From assembly GCA_020631735.1 (NCBI GenBank), contig CM036191.1, forward strand, positions 42,205,335 to 42,269,334: a DNA stretch of 64,000 nt, in the 5' to 3' direction. The stretch comes from Saccharum officinarum (lineage: Eukaryota > Streptophyta > Magnoliopsida > Poales > Poaceae). Of the stretch, positions 13,008-24,900 are shown in pieces. The notes under the pieces are model-generated. The model was given only the letters and a program-made list of their open reading frames with translations, made no database searches and was not told the origin of the DNA. The position numbers and the translations under genes are program-made. Numbering within the stretch: position 1 is the first letter of the stretch; every line of letters begins with the position of its first letter.

Positions 13008-13651
13008 TGTTGGCCCTGGGCAGCACGAACTGCACTCACACGCTCACACACACATGAGAGGAGACAGAGGTGGAAGATGAACAGTGGACGCGAGTTTTGC
13101 TGGCGACGAACGCCCCGGCCGCACGAACGGCCTGTATGTTGGCTTCTATTCCATCTCAAGGGATTCGACGCACACAAACACAGGAATTACAGACTCTTAT
13201 AGACCCGGCGATGCAGCGGCAGCTAGCGCCCACTCAACGCACTCCTCCGAGCTTCACGCGCACGAACGCGCTCGTCGGCAACCTGGCCATCTCCACGATC
13301 CGAGCCATCCACACTCAGTGGGAACCGGTCTCCAGTGCTGATCCAGAGCCTTTTGCTTCTCCGCAACTGCTACCCGCGGCCTCTGATTGACTCGCCTAAC
13401 CTGCAACTAACAGCACGCGCCAACACATCGTGCTCGACCTGACCTGACTACTAGCATGATCGCAAGCACACACGCATGCCATCACACACATACGAGCACG
13501 AACTCGTACGTGTACCAGCTACTCTACTGACTCGAGTAACACACGCTAACAAACTAACTTAGCCTGAACCTATAGACGCACACACGCCCACTAACAGGCT
13601 AACATACTCATCTGAACACACGCAACACACAAGACAAGATTATTGCTAACA
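13008..13651 (-). repeat. LTR of the small element (3' LTR)
   Basis: It starts TGTTGGCCC and ends GCTAACA on the plus strand. The TSD TGACT precedes it at 13003-13007. Confidence 0.93.
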
Positions 13652-14233
13652 TTCACCCCCTAATCTTGACTTGCATTCTGGCCACCACGACGCACTCGCC
13701 ATCACCGGACTTTCTGCTGCTCTCCATCGTCATCGACACCACGGCCGCCGCTACGGCCTCCAGATTCGACGAGAACCCCGCTGCTTCTCCTCCACACGAA
13801 CACGCCTGCCGCGACCTTCTTCTTCTACTCCGGCTCCGGCGACACACGCCGAGCTTCTTCTCCCGTGACTTGTGGACATGGACAACGCCATACGTGCCGA
13901 AGCCACCGTCTTCATCCTCAGCGACACACACCGAGCTCCATACACGCTGGCGACACACGCCGTTAAGCGCGCCCGGCAGGACCGACACACGATCCACTGC
14001 CGTAGCACCTCCATTGGTGATCACGCACGGGCCGACACACGGCCCGGCGACCTCGCCGCACCGCCATTGATCGCCACCTCGTGCCGGTCGCCACCAGCAC
14101 GAACGAATCGCACGACGAGGCTTTCGGATCTTTGCCATGCCACCGATGACATGCTCCACCACGACCGTACATGGTGCCGACATCGACATCTTCAGCTGGC
14201 TCTCCTCTCCCTAACCTAGGCTCTGGTACCAAT
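13652..14233 (-). other. Internal region of the small LTR element
   Basis: 582 bp, GC-rich, with a recurring CGACACAC word. The PBS is at 14220-14231 and the purine tract at about 13652-13664. A 178-codon minus-strand frame (14189-13653) crosses it, but it shows no gag, protease, RT or integrase motif. It may be host-derived or simply non-coding. Confidence 0.7.
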
Positions 14234-14875
14234 TGTTGGCCCTGGGCAGCACGAACTGCACTCACACGCTCACACACACGAGAGGAGACAGAGGTGGAAG
14301 ATGAACAGTGGACGCGAGTTTTGCTGGCGACGAACGCCCCGGCCGCACGAACGGCCTGTATGTTGGCTTCTATTCCATCTCAAGGGATTCGACGCACACA
14401 AACACAGGAATTACAGACTCTTATAGACCCGGCGATGCAGCGGCAGCTAGCGCCCACTCAACGCACTCCTCCGAGCTTCACGCGCACGAACGCGCTCGTC
14501 GGCAACCTGGCCATCTCCACGATCCGAGCCATCCACACTCAGTGGGAACCGGTCTCCAGTGCTGATCCAGAGCCTTTTGCTTCTCCGCAAATGCTGCTCG
14601 CGGCCTCTGATTGACTCGCCTAACCTGCAACTAACAGCACGCGCCAACACATCGTGCTCGACCTGACCTGACTACTAGCATGATCGCAAGCACACACGCA
14701 TGCCATCACACACATACGAGCACGAACTCGTACGTGTACCTGCTACTCTACTGACTCGAGTAACGCACGCTAACAAACTAACTTAGCCTGAACCTATAGA
14801 CGCACACACGCCCACTAACAAGCTAACATACTCATCTGAACACACGCAACACACAAGACAAGATTATTGCTAACA
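14234..14875 (-). repeat. LTR of the small element (5' LTR)
   Basis: Near-identical to 13008-13651. The TSD TGACT follows at 14876-14880. Confidence 0.93.
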
Positions 14876-14880
14876 TGACT

Positions 14881-15555
14881 GTCCCGGCCTTCGACGCCGG
14901 CTCCGTTTCCACGTCTCGCTACGGCTTCACCACCGTTCGCCCATGGCCGCAGCCACTTGCAGGCACGAACACGCACGGCCGAGCCACCGCGGCCACGAAC
15001 CTTGCTAGCCCTCCTCTCTGTCTTCTCCCTCTGCGTGTACCCGCCCGCGTGGACACGCCGACACTGCACAGAAGCCGTCGTCTTCCCCGCGTCGCACTCG
15101 CAGTCTCGCACAGCACGCTACCCAACGCGGTGTCACGCGGCCGTGCTTCAGCACGCCGTTGCGCGAACACCGGCCACACGAGCCGCGTCCCGGCGTCTGC
15201 TCGCGAGCATCCGTGGAGCCACCACGAGCACACCGCGCTGGCGCCCACACCCACACGCACCAGCCTCTGCCTTCACCTGCAGGTTCCAACTTCCAAGGAG
15301 ACCAAGGCGGGACCTTCTTGGCCGCTCGCCGACGTGAGGCCGGATGCACCTCTACGGCCGACGTGAATAGCTAAGTATTGGACCGATTGTGCATAGGAGT
15401 ACGTAACATACTGTATGTCAGAATCGTGCGGCAGCTCCTACGTGGCCCCAGGACAGGCTGCCACTGTAGTACCAGCCGCTGCCCTAGTGCACCGTTTGGA
15501 GCCGCCCACCTCGGCAAGGACCGCCACTGACATCCACCGGTCGTCGGATTTGCCA
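14881..15555. other. GC-rich intergenic sequence
   Basis: This continues the GC-rich region interrupted by the small LTR element. Long frames on both strands have no recognisable domains, so no gene is called. Confidence 0.4.
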
Positions 15556-15564
15556 CTGCAGTGA

Positions 15565-15815
15565 GGAGTTTACTGGGCGAATGGTTTGGCAGGTATGGAC
15601 CAATTGTCCGGGAGATAAATGTAAAAAGGAGTTTCACTAGAGCGGATTTCGTATTTGAAGAACAGAAGTCAAATGTGGATACCCATATATTAGCTAGAAG
15701 CTCTGTAAATTTATCAATAGATAGACATATTTGGTTTTTGGAGCCTCCAGATAGAGTTTGTAATTCTTATCCTATTGAATAAATAAAGTCAGTGCTCCCC
15801 TAAAAAAAGAATCTA
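15565..15815 (+). pseudogene. 5'-truncated LINE: RNase H-like C-terminus and 3' tail
   Basis: The frame ending at 15782 reads ...NVDTHILARSS...DRHIWFLEPPDRVCNSY. It matches the C-terminus of the RNase H-like (RVT_3) ORF on the minus strand at 61.4 kb (NIDAHCLARSS...GRHVWFLAPPDGVCNSY). Both are followed by a short 3' UTR ending in CCCCT plus an A-run (here about 15800-15808). Only the last 70 or so codons remain, which is the usual result of 5' truncation of a non-LTR retrotransposon. The first in-frame codon used by a gene finder is GTG, so no start is claimed. Confidence 0.8.
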
Positions 15816-16125
15816 GCACAGAAGTATATGTGAAATTTGAATGGATTCTAATGTAGTAACTACTCCCTCTAGATTACTAAAAGACGTTGTTTTGAAACAT
15901 AAAAAAGAAGTTGTTTTGGACAAGGCTTGGGTCTAACATTGGGAATATATAGTTTTAAAAAATATTGGGAATATAAATCATGAATAACTTTTTAAGGGGG
16001 CCTAGATCTGCTCCAAGGATGTTAAAAATCCCACCGTCTGATTAATGGATCTGTAGAATTAATATCCACAATTGATTTGCGTTGATGGGGAGGGAGGTTC
16101 TGATCCAGGGCAATTTATGGTACAG
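15816..16125. other. Intergenic, possible MITE remnant
   Basis: TACTCCCTCTAGATTACTAAA at about 15860 resembles the end of Stowaway-type MITEs common in grasses. A partner end could not be placed. Nothing else is recognised. Confidence 0.35.
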
Positions 16126-16182
16126 GTTAGAGCTCTTTGTGAGAAGGCAAAGGAGATTCTGATGGAGGAAAGCAATGTTCAG
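16126..16182 (+). pseudogene. PP2A-type phosphatase catalytic subunit, exon fragment
   Basis: These 57 bp encode VRALCEKAKEILMEESNVQ. This is the conserved N-terminal helix region of the plant PP2A catalytic subunit, just before its CGDIHGQF metal-binding motif. The coding match stops exactly at CAG followed by GT, as expected for the exon 1-intron 1 border, and AT-rich intron-like sequence follows. The next exon is not found within the window. It is therefore a captured or decayed exon fragment with no phosphatase activity of its own. Confidence 0.8.
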
Positions 16183-18132
16183 GTTCACTGTTTTGATTGC
16201 TTTGGCTTAAGAACAAGAGCGATGGAATATGGTATCCAGCTTATATATCTATTTCTTTCATGGGCTGTGCTGGCTTGCGAGCATAGTGGAAGAAAATATG
16301 TTTCTTAACCTGTATCTGCATTTGTCCCAAGCCCCTTTTTTTCTTGGGAATCCTATAGAGAACTTTGAGTTTTCTCACTTAGTGCAAATTTGTTGGATCA
16401 AAAGATTTACTTTCTTTGAGACAATGCCATTTATAGGCTAAACTAGACAGGATTATTCCGTAACGTAAATTAATTTTCATTTTTTGGATTTTTTACCATC
16501 TTTTTCTAACTTGTTGGAGATACTGCCCTTGCAGATGTAATTTGTTTATTCAATATGGAAACATGGTCGACGATATTTCTATTTGATGGTACCTGTGAGC
16601 CTATGGATTCACCTAATTGAATGTATAATGGATTGGCTTGTGGGTTCAATAAGATGGCCAGATGCACAAGGAAATATTAGGAAAAACTAAAATTTCAGTG
16701 CTCAGTTTAGTGCTTTGACAGACCTCAATTAGCTAAGTAGTTCAGACATGAGAATCTTGTCAAGGTACTTCCTGGTCGGAATGGCATGCTTGTGTGGCTA
16801 CATAAATTGAAATTGAGATTTTCCGGGGACCTTGTCACAACTGTTTGTGCACTCATGCAGTTCAGTGGAGCTGGGAAGGGACCATTATATTTGTGGTGAT
16901 TGTTATTGAGCTACTACCAGGGATGTCACTGAAAAATTATCTGAACATCATTTGGCCTAGCCAACTAGATACACACATACACAGAGGCTTGAAACCTGGT
17001 AAAGATGCTCTTTTGGCATTGTACACTGTGAATCTGTGATCCTTTAGCACGCAGATAAGTTTCTTTTATGTTGGCAAAACAGAAATTCCATTGCATAGCA
17101 TGCTGATATTTGGTTTCCTGATGCAGTTGCGTTGCATAGACTGATATTAGGTTTCCTGTTGCAGCTTCCCTTATATCTCTGTATTTCATTTGTGTGTATT
17201 TTTTAGTGCCAAATTATTTCTGTTGCAGCTTGAGTAAATGGCAGCCTAGGTTCGATGCGCCAGAGATCGACATGATGGAGCACTTCACGAAGCTTTTGCT
17301 CGACGAACACAGCAGTGACAAGGGTGTCTGCATTCGTATTTGTAAGTTCCACTGATATGTTGCTTTAAAGTATGAGTAGATTTGGGGCAAATTTAGAAGA
17401 AAGCGAGACCGCCATCAATAGATCAAGTAAGATTTTTTATGCAGACCTGCAGTAGCTTATTGTAATTGTATTCAAAAGTTCCACTGATATGTTGCGTTAA
17501 AGTATGAGTAGATTTGGGCCACATTTTGAGAAACATTAGGAGAGACCTGGACAAAAAGTAATTGTTACACAGGGCCAATTTATAATGGGGTGACATATAA
17601 GTGATTCCTCAGCATGATTGAAAACTCTTCAGAAGCTTAAGCTTTGGCAATTCTGTTTTCTAGGAATTGCGCCCTTTTTTGTTAAAAATTTAATCAACAA
17701 AGATATAGATACAAATATTTGTTTGTTTGGGTACCAACCGGAATTCTACATTGCAGGTAGCCGGGCTCTGTGGGTAGCACGGCTGCAGGACGAGATGCTG
17801 GAGAGCACGTGCGGAGCAAAATCTGAAGCATCACCGAGGTTACAGGCTATGTAAATTCTCGGTGTTTGCCAAACTATTTTTATAATATGTTAAAAACTGG
17901 AAGGTTGTGTATGTATCCACTATATTATGATATCATTGTTGTCATGCAAGTAATCTTTATATGATATCAGGATGTCAAGAGAATCATGTTTTTTATTCTA
18001 ATATTATAATATGTGGCTGCTGATTTTTTTTTCAAAATCACCAAAGCATTCATACTATTTTGGTTGTTTAACTTGTGTTGACTTAAATGTTACCGTAATG
18101 TTAGCATGGGCAATATACTAGTAAAAATAAGA
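16183..18132. other. Intron-like sequence and two unassigned exon-like islands
   Basis: Mostly AT-rich, intron-like sequence. Two short islands look exon-like by composition and flanking AG/GT. About 17226-17340 has a frame reading WQPRFDAPEIDMMEHF. About 17758-17853 has a frame reading GSRALWVARLQDEMLES and ending in a stop. I do not recognise either family. Together with the PP2A fragment they may be gene pieces carried by a Helitron or Pack-type element, but no element ends were identified. Confidence 0.4.
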
Positions 18133-18291
18133 AGTCAAAGTTATGCTTTGGAGAACATGTCGCTGTCCAAAACCACTTCTTCCAGAAACCTTGAGGGAGT
18201 ATACCTTTTCTAGTCAAAGTTATGCTTCGGAGAACATGTCGCTGTCCAAAACCACTTCTTTCAGAAACCTTGAGGGAGTATACCTTTCCTA
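18133..18291. repeat. Two-copy tandem duplication, 79-bp unit
   Basis: The units begin at 18133 and 18212 (AGTCAAAGTTATGCTT) and differ at a few positions. No coding meaning is seen. Confidence 0.9.
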
Positions 18292-18795
18292 GTACAAGTA
18301 GACGGCTTTTCATTTCTCCTTTTTTTTAAAGACGGAACCTGAGGTACGGTCGTGCCATCAATTTTAAATAGAGCGTATAGTTAGTTTACTGAATCATCGT
18401 TACAAAATTATATATACTGTGAGAATATTCATATCCTGACTGGCTGAAGCTGACACTCATATGGCTGTTTCAATATGGTTCTGGTTCTTGTTCTTGTGGC
18501 AGGTTTCATATATGCATTGATTTGGATATTCAGCAAGACTCCGGATTTCTTTTTTTTTTGAGCTTGGACATACTGAGAAAACAAAAACCAATTCTTGATA
18601 AGTTAGTCCTGTGTGTTGTCCTATGTTGCTTTTGGCTCTGTTTGATTCGGCAATTTCGGTGCAGTCAATAGTGACAGTAACCTATACGCACGCACCTTGC
18701 TATTTCGGTGGCGTCAATAATGACGTGACACATATATAGACCTAGGTTTTGTCATGTGTTTTGCATTGCTACAACCGATGAACTGCGGTGTCGCG

Positions 18796-18805
18796 TATAT
18801 AAATA
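18796..18805 (+). promoter_or_regulatory. Candidate TATA box of the receptor-kinase gene
   Basis: TATATAAATA lies about 190 bases upstream of the chosen ATG (18995). This is compatible with a 5' UTR of roughly 160 bases. There is no direct evidence for the transcription start. Confidence 0.45.
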
Positions 18806-18994
18806 ATTAATATATTGCAAATAATGCAAGTGGTGACGAGAAATACGATGACACACAGATTACTACATATATGGAACTAACCCGTGCTCCGATCTCACAG
18901 CAGTACCTTGCTTAGGTTCGTTCTTATGGATGGTAGGGCCATATGTGGACGCCAAGACAAGCAGAAACGAAGATCGTAACCACAGAGTTGACAA

Positions 18995-21900
18995 ATGGGC
19001 GGCCAATGGTACCTTATTGTATTGCTGGTTGCATCGCGTTTGAGCTTCCTTGGTATTCATGGCCAACCAGATAATCTTGGTAATAAGCTTATAAACTCTT
19101 TTCTCTGTCAGTCTGACTGTTGTTGTAGACTTCGATCAATACAATCTGTTGGTATTTATTAGTATTATATGAGATAGGAATTTCGTAAGATTTGTAGGGA
19201 CCCAATACTTTGTTCCAACAAAGGCCTTTATAGGAAGTTATACTATAGGACTGCAATTATCTACGAGTCCCTATTTTGGTGTATCTCAATACCCAAAATA
19301 GAAGCGGCTTCACCAACATATTTCATATCAAAGTTTAATGACCAAAAGAAAATCTTTTTTTCTCATATAGCATGTTCTTCTCGCTACTTACTAATAGCAT
19401 GTAATCGACATTGGGGGTGTTTGGAACTGCTCCGCTCCACGTTTTTCAGCTCTGCTCCACGTTTTAAAGTCAAACGGTTTCAGCTCCACACACTCTGTTC
19501 GAGGAAAAAAGGTGGAGTTATGAGAGCACCTAAAGAGGCGCTCCACAAATTTCAGTTTTTTTGTGGAGCTACTCCAAGGTGGAGTTTGTGGAGCAGAGTT
19601 TGTGGATCCCCATAGAGTACTAGAATAATAAATCTTGCACCTTTTGTTTTTATGTAGATAAAATTATCTACATGATTTCCCGTAAACCTAAATTTCTTAA
19701 TGATCACTTTGTCAAACTTAACTACTATCATGACGCTTACTTATGTAGATAAAATTATCCACATGATTTACTAATAGCTTTCTATAATATATTGTATTGT
19801 ATTTTCCCTTCACAACAAAACCCTCTGGTTGTGGCATGAAAACCATCTCATGCCTGCAATTCATCATTTAGAAATGCAGCCTTAACACCCATTCGGTGTA
19901 ACTCTAAGTCATAACAAGCTACAGGTGGCATGATGATTCTGAATCAATATTTTTAGACATGTAAAAGTCCCATTATAGTCAACCCCTTCTCATAGTGTAA
20001 ACCCTTTTGCTACTAGTCTAGCCTTATATCGCTCAACTTTCCCATTAGAGTCATGCTTTGTCCTGTAGACCCACTTGTAACCTACTATTTTGACTTCATC
20101 AGGAAGTTCTACTATTTCTCATACTTGGTTAGTGCTCATAAACTTATCTGAGTTCTTATTTGTTCTGACCTCTTTAAAAGAGATTGGATCGTCCACCATC
20201 CCAATATCATAGGGAATTTCGCAATGATATGTCTAATAGTAATATGGGATGGTAGACTTCCTGTCCCACTGTGATCTTCATACAGGTATACAGGTTAGTA
20301 CTTAGCTAAGAACCACAACTAAGGAACTGGCTGAGGCCATAAATAATTCTTGTGACTGAATCTCATTTTCTTGAATCTGTTTTTCAACCATTTGTTCTAC
20401 CTGTTGTTGCTCATTAATTTGTTTATTAGTGAAGGACTGAAAACGATGACCAGAGGGGGGTGTGAATGGGAGTCTCAAATTTCTTTCGAAATATTCAGCC
20501 GCTGTCCCAGATTCACCACCAAGAAGAAACCACAACAAGAGAGTTCCCGAATCTAAAATACCCGAGCCAACAAGGGACAAGAGTACCTAGATAAGTTCCT
20601 TGGGACAAAAGTAAGCCAACGCAATAGACGGAACACAAATCAGAGCTCAAACGACCAAGAAGCGAACAAAACGACAAGATTCAGCGTTTAGGCCCTCCTA
20701 CCGGACAAGTCCGATGCGCCTACCGGACTTGTCCGGAAAGCTCGTAGAGAACCAGAACAAAACTTAGACTCGCAGCTCCTCCCGAACATGTCCTGTGTGC
20801 CTACTGGACATGTCCGAGTTGACCTGAATACCACAGAGTAACTTCGGGAGAAAAATCGAAAAGTCTACCAAACGGTATCCAAATAACATAGACACCACAA
20901 GGTAGGTGTCCACCAAATCTCAGCTCCAAACTCGAAAGTTTGGCTACCGGACATGTCCAATATGCCACTTGGACATGTCTGGTATGCACGAGCATACTTT
21001 GGGAAAAATCGATTCCAAGGCCAAAACTCAACCAAACCAACTCGGATGAACTTGAAACTTTGCACAAGGATTCACCAGGGAGTAGTAGGCTACCTCTAAA
21101 GGATCGGCCTAAGACAAACTCAAACTCCATGAATTGAAGAAATTCAGTGCAAGAGCAAGTTTTCTCCCCAAAACAAAATCGACCCCGATCTATGAGCTCA
21201 TGTGGAATCTTAGGGTTTCCTTAGGTGAAACACTTCAACACATGTCCTTGACAATCTAGAAACAACCAGGACAACTCAAAACTCACTAAAATCAACGAAT
21301 CGAAGCAAAATGGGAAGGGGGAGAAACAAGAACGCGAAGAACACAAAACGAAAATCACAACACACAAATCATGATCTGAATCCCGGAGGACAAGGTGAGG
21401 TAAAGGCCTCACTTCCCACTTAGGTTTGGAGTACACAGATTCGATCAGTTCATCTGTGGATCACAGCAGTCTAGAGGGAGAAAACCCTAGCAAGGAAGAA
21501 AGAAAATGCTGACTGAAGTGATAGGGTGGAGTGGAGGCAGCCCCATCTTATTTATAGGACTATTACACAATTCCACTAATGATCTTAGATATTTTGAGTC
21601 GAACCACTAAACCCAAGGGTATTATGGTCCAACCTGAGGTAATCTTCATCTGACGGCCACCGCGCCCTTCATGAGATAGTTTCTCCTCGACGCAAACTCC
21701 TCGATGCCGACACATGCTGTCTTTTCCTCCTCGGAACCTCCGCCCAGGTTTTGAGGCCCAAACCCATGAAACCGTCCATCTGATGGTTTTGAGGCCCAAA
21801 CCACTAAACCGTTTGCGAGTAGCCTACTCCATACGCATCCCCCGCCACTCGACGCATGTCACAGCCATCCTTGACCGGTAGACTGCCAATCTTCCATAGC

Positions 21901-24900
21901 CTCCGCTCGACTCGCACGTCCGCCGTCTTGACTCAATCAACACAGTCACTCCCATGTACACTTGCGCTAGTCGATGTCCCAGATGTCAGCCACCATGGCT
22001 AGTCACCTAGCCTCCTGGTCCCTCGGTCCAAGCCTCACGTCTGCCCTTCACCGCTCCTAGTCCATCGGCACGGCATGTCCCTACTTGGCCTTCACCTCAC
22101 CATCGACCAACGCCTCCGAGCCCCACACCTATACACCACAAGCCAAGAGACATGTTGCACAACCCAACTCACACCATAGTTAGTCACAAACTCAACCAGG
22201 TCATAGATCACGTTGATAATTACTCATCACAAAATGAACCACAAGAGCACATATCAACCTTGTGTTCACAATTAGTATTCTCAGCAACAACTGCAGTGCT
22301 AATGTGAAGTTGAGGTGTGTATTAAATTTTATCATAGTGCTAACATGAAGTTGAGGTGTACTAAATTTATTTTGTCACAAATTAACTAAGATATGTTTGC
22401 AATTATTTCTTGAACATATGTACCAGTAACATAGCCTGTATCTCCTCAAGATTCATCTGATGCTTAATGTGATCTCCCACTAATTATTGTACTATCTAGG
22501 AACATAGGTTGTCTATTCTCAATGAACTACTTAGTGTGCCGATCAGGATATTCCTTTGACTTATCAGGGTATGTGATGAAGTGACTTCTCATTATCTTGG
22601 AATCTAGTTTCTTATGTTGTGGATTAAATAAGCTAGCTTTAGTAGGACAACCCCACATGCGTATGTAGTTAAGCATTGGCTTTCTCCCAATGCACAATCC
22701 ATCAGCGATTCTAAGCCTTTGCTCCCTCCTCCTTACAGTACTCATTGAATCCAACACTTGCAATGAATTGGAAATGTGTACAATGGCACTTAAGTCAATC
22801 CACCATGTATAAGGAGAAAATTAGTTAAGATTGGCTCATCAATAAAATGAGACAACATCATTACTTTTCTCATGAAGCTACCCTTTAAAATAAACAAGCA
22901 GAGTTCTTCATCATGAGCTTAGGTGATTTGCAGAAATTGCAAACCTCAGGGACATTCGCATTCTGATCACTATTCTTACCAATATCTTGCTTTGCTGGCC
23001 TAAACTTGTTCTTAGGCTACTTCCTAAGCTCCTACTACCAAACTCGGCTTGATGTTTCCTTTGCCAAAATTGACAAAGTGAGTCATATCCTTCTTCCCTG
23101 CTTTCTGCCTTTCTCCCTCTTCCGTTAGCTTATGCCAAAATGCTCCATTTCACCCTCTGATCATGAAGGGACTGCACTGAGTTGGCAGTGAAGTTATAAC
23201 GAAAGGCAGACATGCATTTCACACGGTGTGAGGTACACATTTTTATGATGAGGGTACAGTATAGAATGAGTTAAGTTGTTCTTGCTCAATTTATTTCACG
23301 TAATCCTTAGCTGTGAGCTCCATTTTGTCTTTCTTATGGGGAATTGCTCCAAAAGAGATCCATTGCTCAATTATTGTACAAACACGTAAATAGGAAAATG
23401 ATTAAATCTGGCAGGTTTCATCAACATCGACTGCGGATACACGGCCACCTCGAGTTACCCAGAAGACAAGACAGGCCTAACGTACGTAGCTGACATTGGC
23501 TTCACTGATGCGGGGCTCATCCACCCAGTTAACATGGACAACATGCAGACGGATCTCGCGAAGCGCTACGCCAACGTCCGCTTCTTTCCCAACGGGACGC
23601 GCAACTGCTACATGTTGAGGTCATTGAAGCTTGGTGGCAAGTACTACGTGAGGGCTGTCTTTGGCTACGGCAACTATGACAGACTGGACATCCCCCCTAC
23701 CTTCGATCTCTATGTTGGGGTGAACTACTGGGCCACGGTGCGCATCGTCAATGGCAGTAAGCCATACGTGTTTGATACGATCACTGTGTTGTCCTCTGGC
23801 GCCAACTACTTGCAAGTTTGCCTGGTGAACAAAGGGCTAGGAAACCCTTTCATCTCAGGCCTTGACTTGAGACCGCTCCACACTGACCTTTACCCTGACT
23901 CCAGTGAGGCGCAATCTCTGGTTTTGCTTAGTTTCTTCCGTGATGACACCGTCGGTTTTGGCTTCAACCGCTACCATTTTGGAACAGACTATCAGCACTT
24001 CAGGTATATATATATATATAGCTGTAGCAAAACTTGTCTGGAACTGATAGAGCATGCTTGCACACTTGGCTGGTGGCTGTATATTATACTGTGACACTAT
24101 ATATGCATGATGAAGAAGCTTTTGTCTTGATGAATATCCAATTTATTTTACAAGGTACCCAGATGATCCTTACGACAGGTTTTGGCAGAGGTACCAATAT
24201 GTTTCCATCTGGACAGTTCCCGACTCAGCCAGTGGAGTAGTCAAGAACCCTCCCAACGACACCTACGCTGTTCCATCTGCTGTGATGCTGAGCGCATCCA
24301 CTCCGGTGAATGCCTCAGCGACAATGGAGATTGTGTGGAGCACAGATTCGTCCATGGACGTCGACGCCAACACAAACATCCTTCTTCTTCTCGACTTCGT
24401 CGAGGTCGAGGCCAATGCAACACGCCAGTTCGACGTCCTTGTGGATAATGTCACGCTAGCTGCGGCGTTCAGCCCAGCGTACATGCTGACCACGGTTGTC
24501 AAGGGTAGTGCGCAAGGACCGGGCCCTCATAGCATCTCGCTTGTGCCAACATCCAGCTCCAAGCTTCCGCCTCTGATCAGCGCCATGGAGATATACTTGC
24601 TGCAGCCAAGGAATGAATCTGCCACCAGTTCTACGGACGGTACATGCTATAACTCTTGGATTCCGTCCTGATCAATCTTTTTGCTAAATATATAACATGA
24701 TTACTAAGAAGACCAGAGGAGTCTCTTTGTTAATACTCACTGCCAGACATGATAGAAAAAATCATTGAAATTTTTATAATAACAAGAAACATGAAGCCTT
24801 TAATTCTGTAGACTCTAATCATCATCGCCAATAAGAGTCATTGGATCTACTCTAGCCTCCACATCAATTCTCACCATATGCGCTAGAAAAAAAGATAAAT

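Larger units (their letters stand above)
13008..14875 (-). mobile_element. Complete small non-autonomous LTR retrotransposon (1.87 kb)
   Basis: Two direct repeats of 644 and 642 bp (13008-13651 and 14234-14875) start TG and end CA. They are flanked by identical 5-bp target duplications TGACT (13003-13007 and 14876-14880). On the minus strand the right LTR is followed by an initiator-Met-type PBS (TGGTACCAGAGC), and the left LTR is preceded by a purine tract (AGATTAGGGGGTGAA). The element is therefore on the minus strand. Only 582 bp lie between the LTRs and they encode no gag or pol domain. Roughly six substitutions and one 2-bp indel separate the LTRs, so insertion was recent. It resembles TRIM-like elements in lacking genes, but its LTRs are longer than usual for TRIMs. 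Confidence 0.93.

Noticed and set aside
13653..14189. 178-codon minus-strand frame as a possible gag of the small LTR element
   Set aside because: There is no capsid, zinc knuckle or other Gag feature; Arg/Ser-rich composition follows from GC content.
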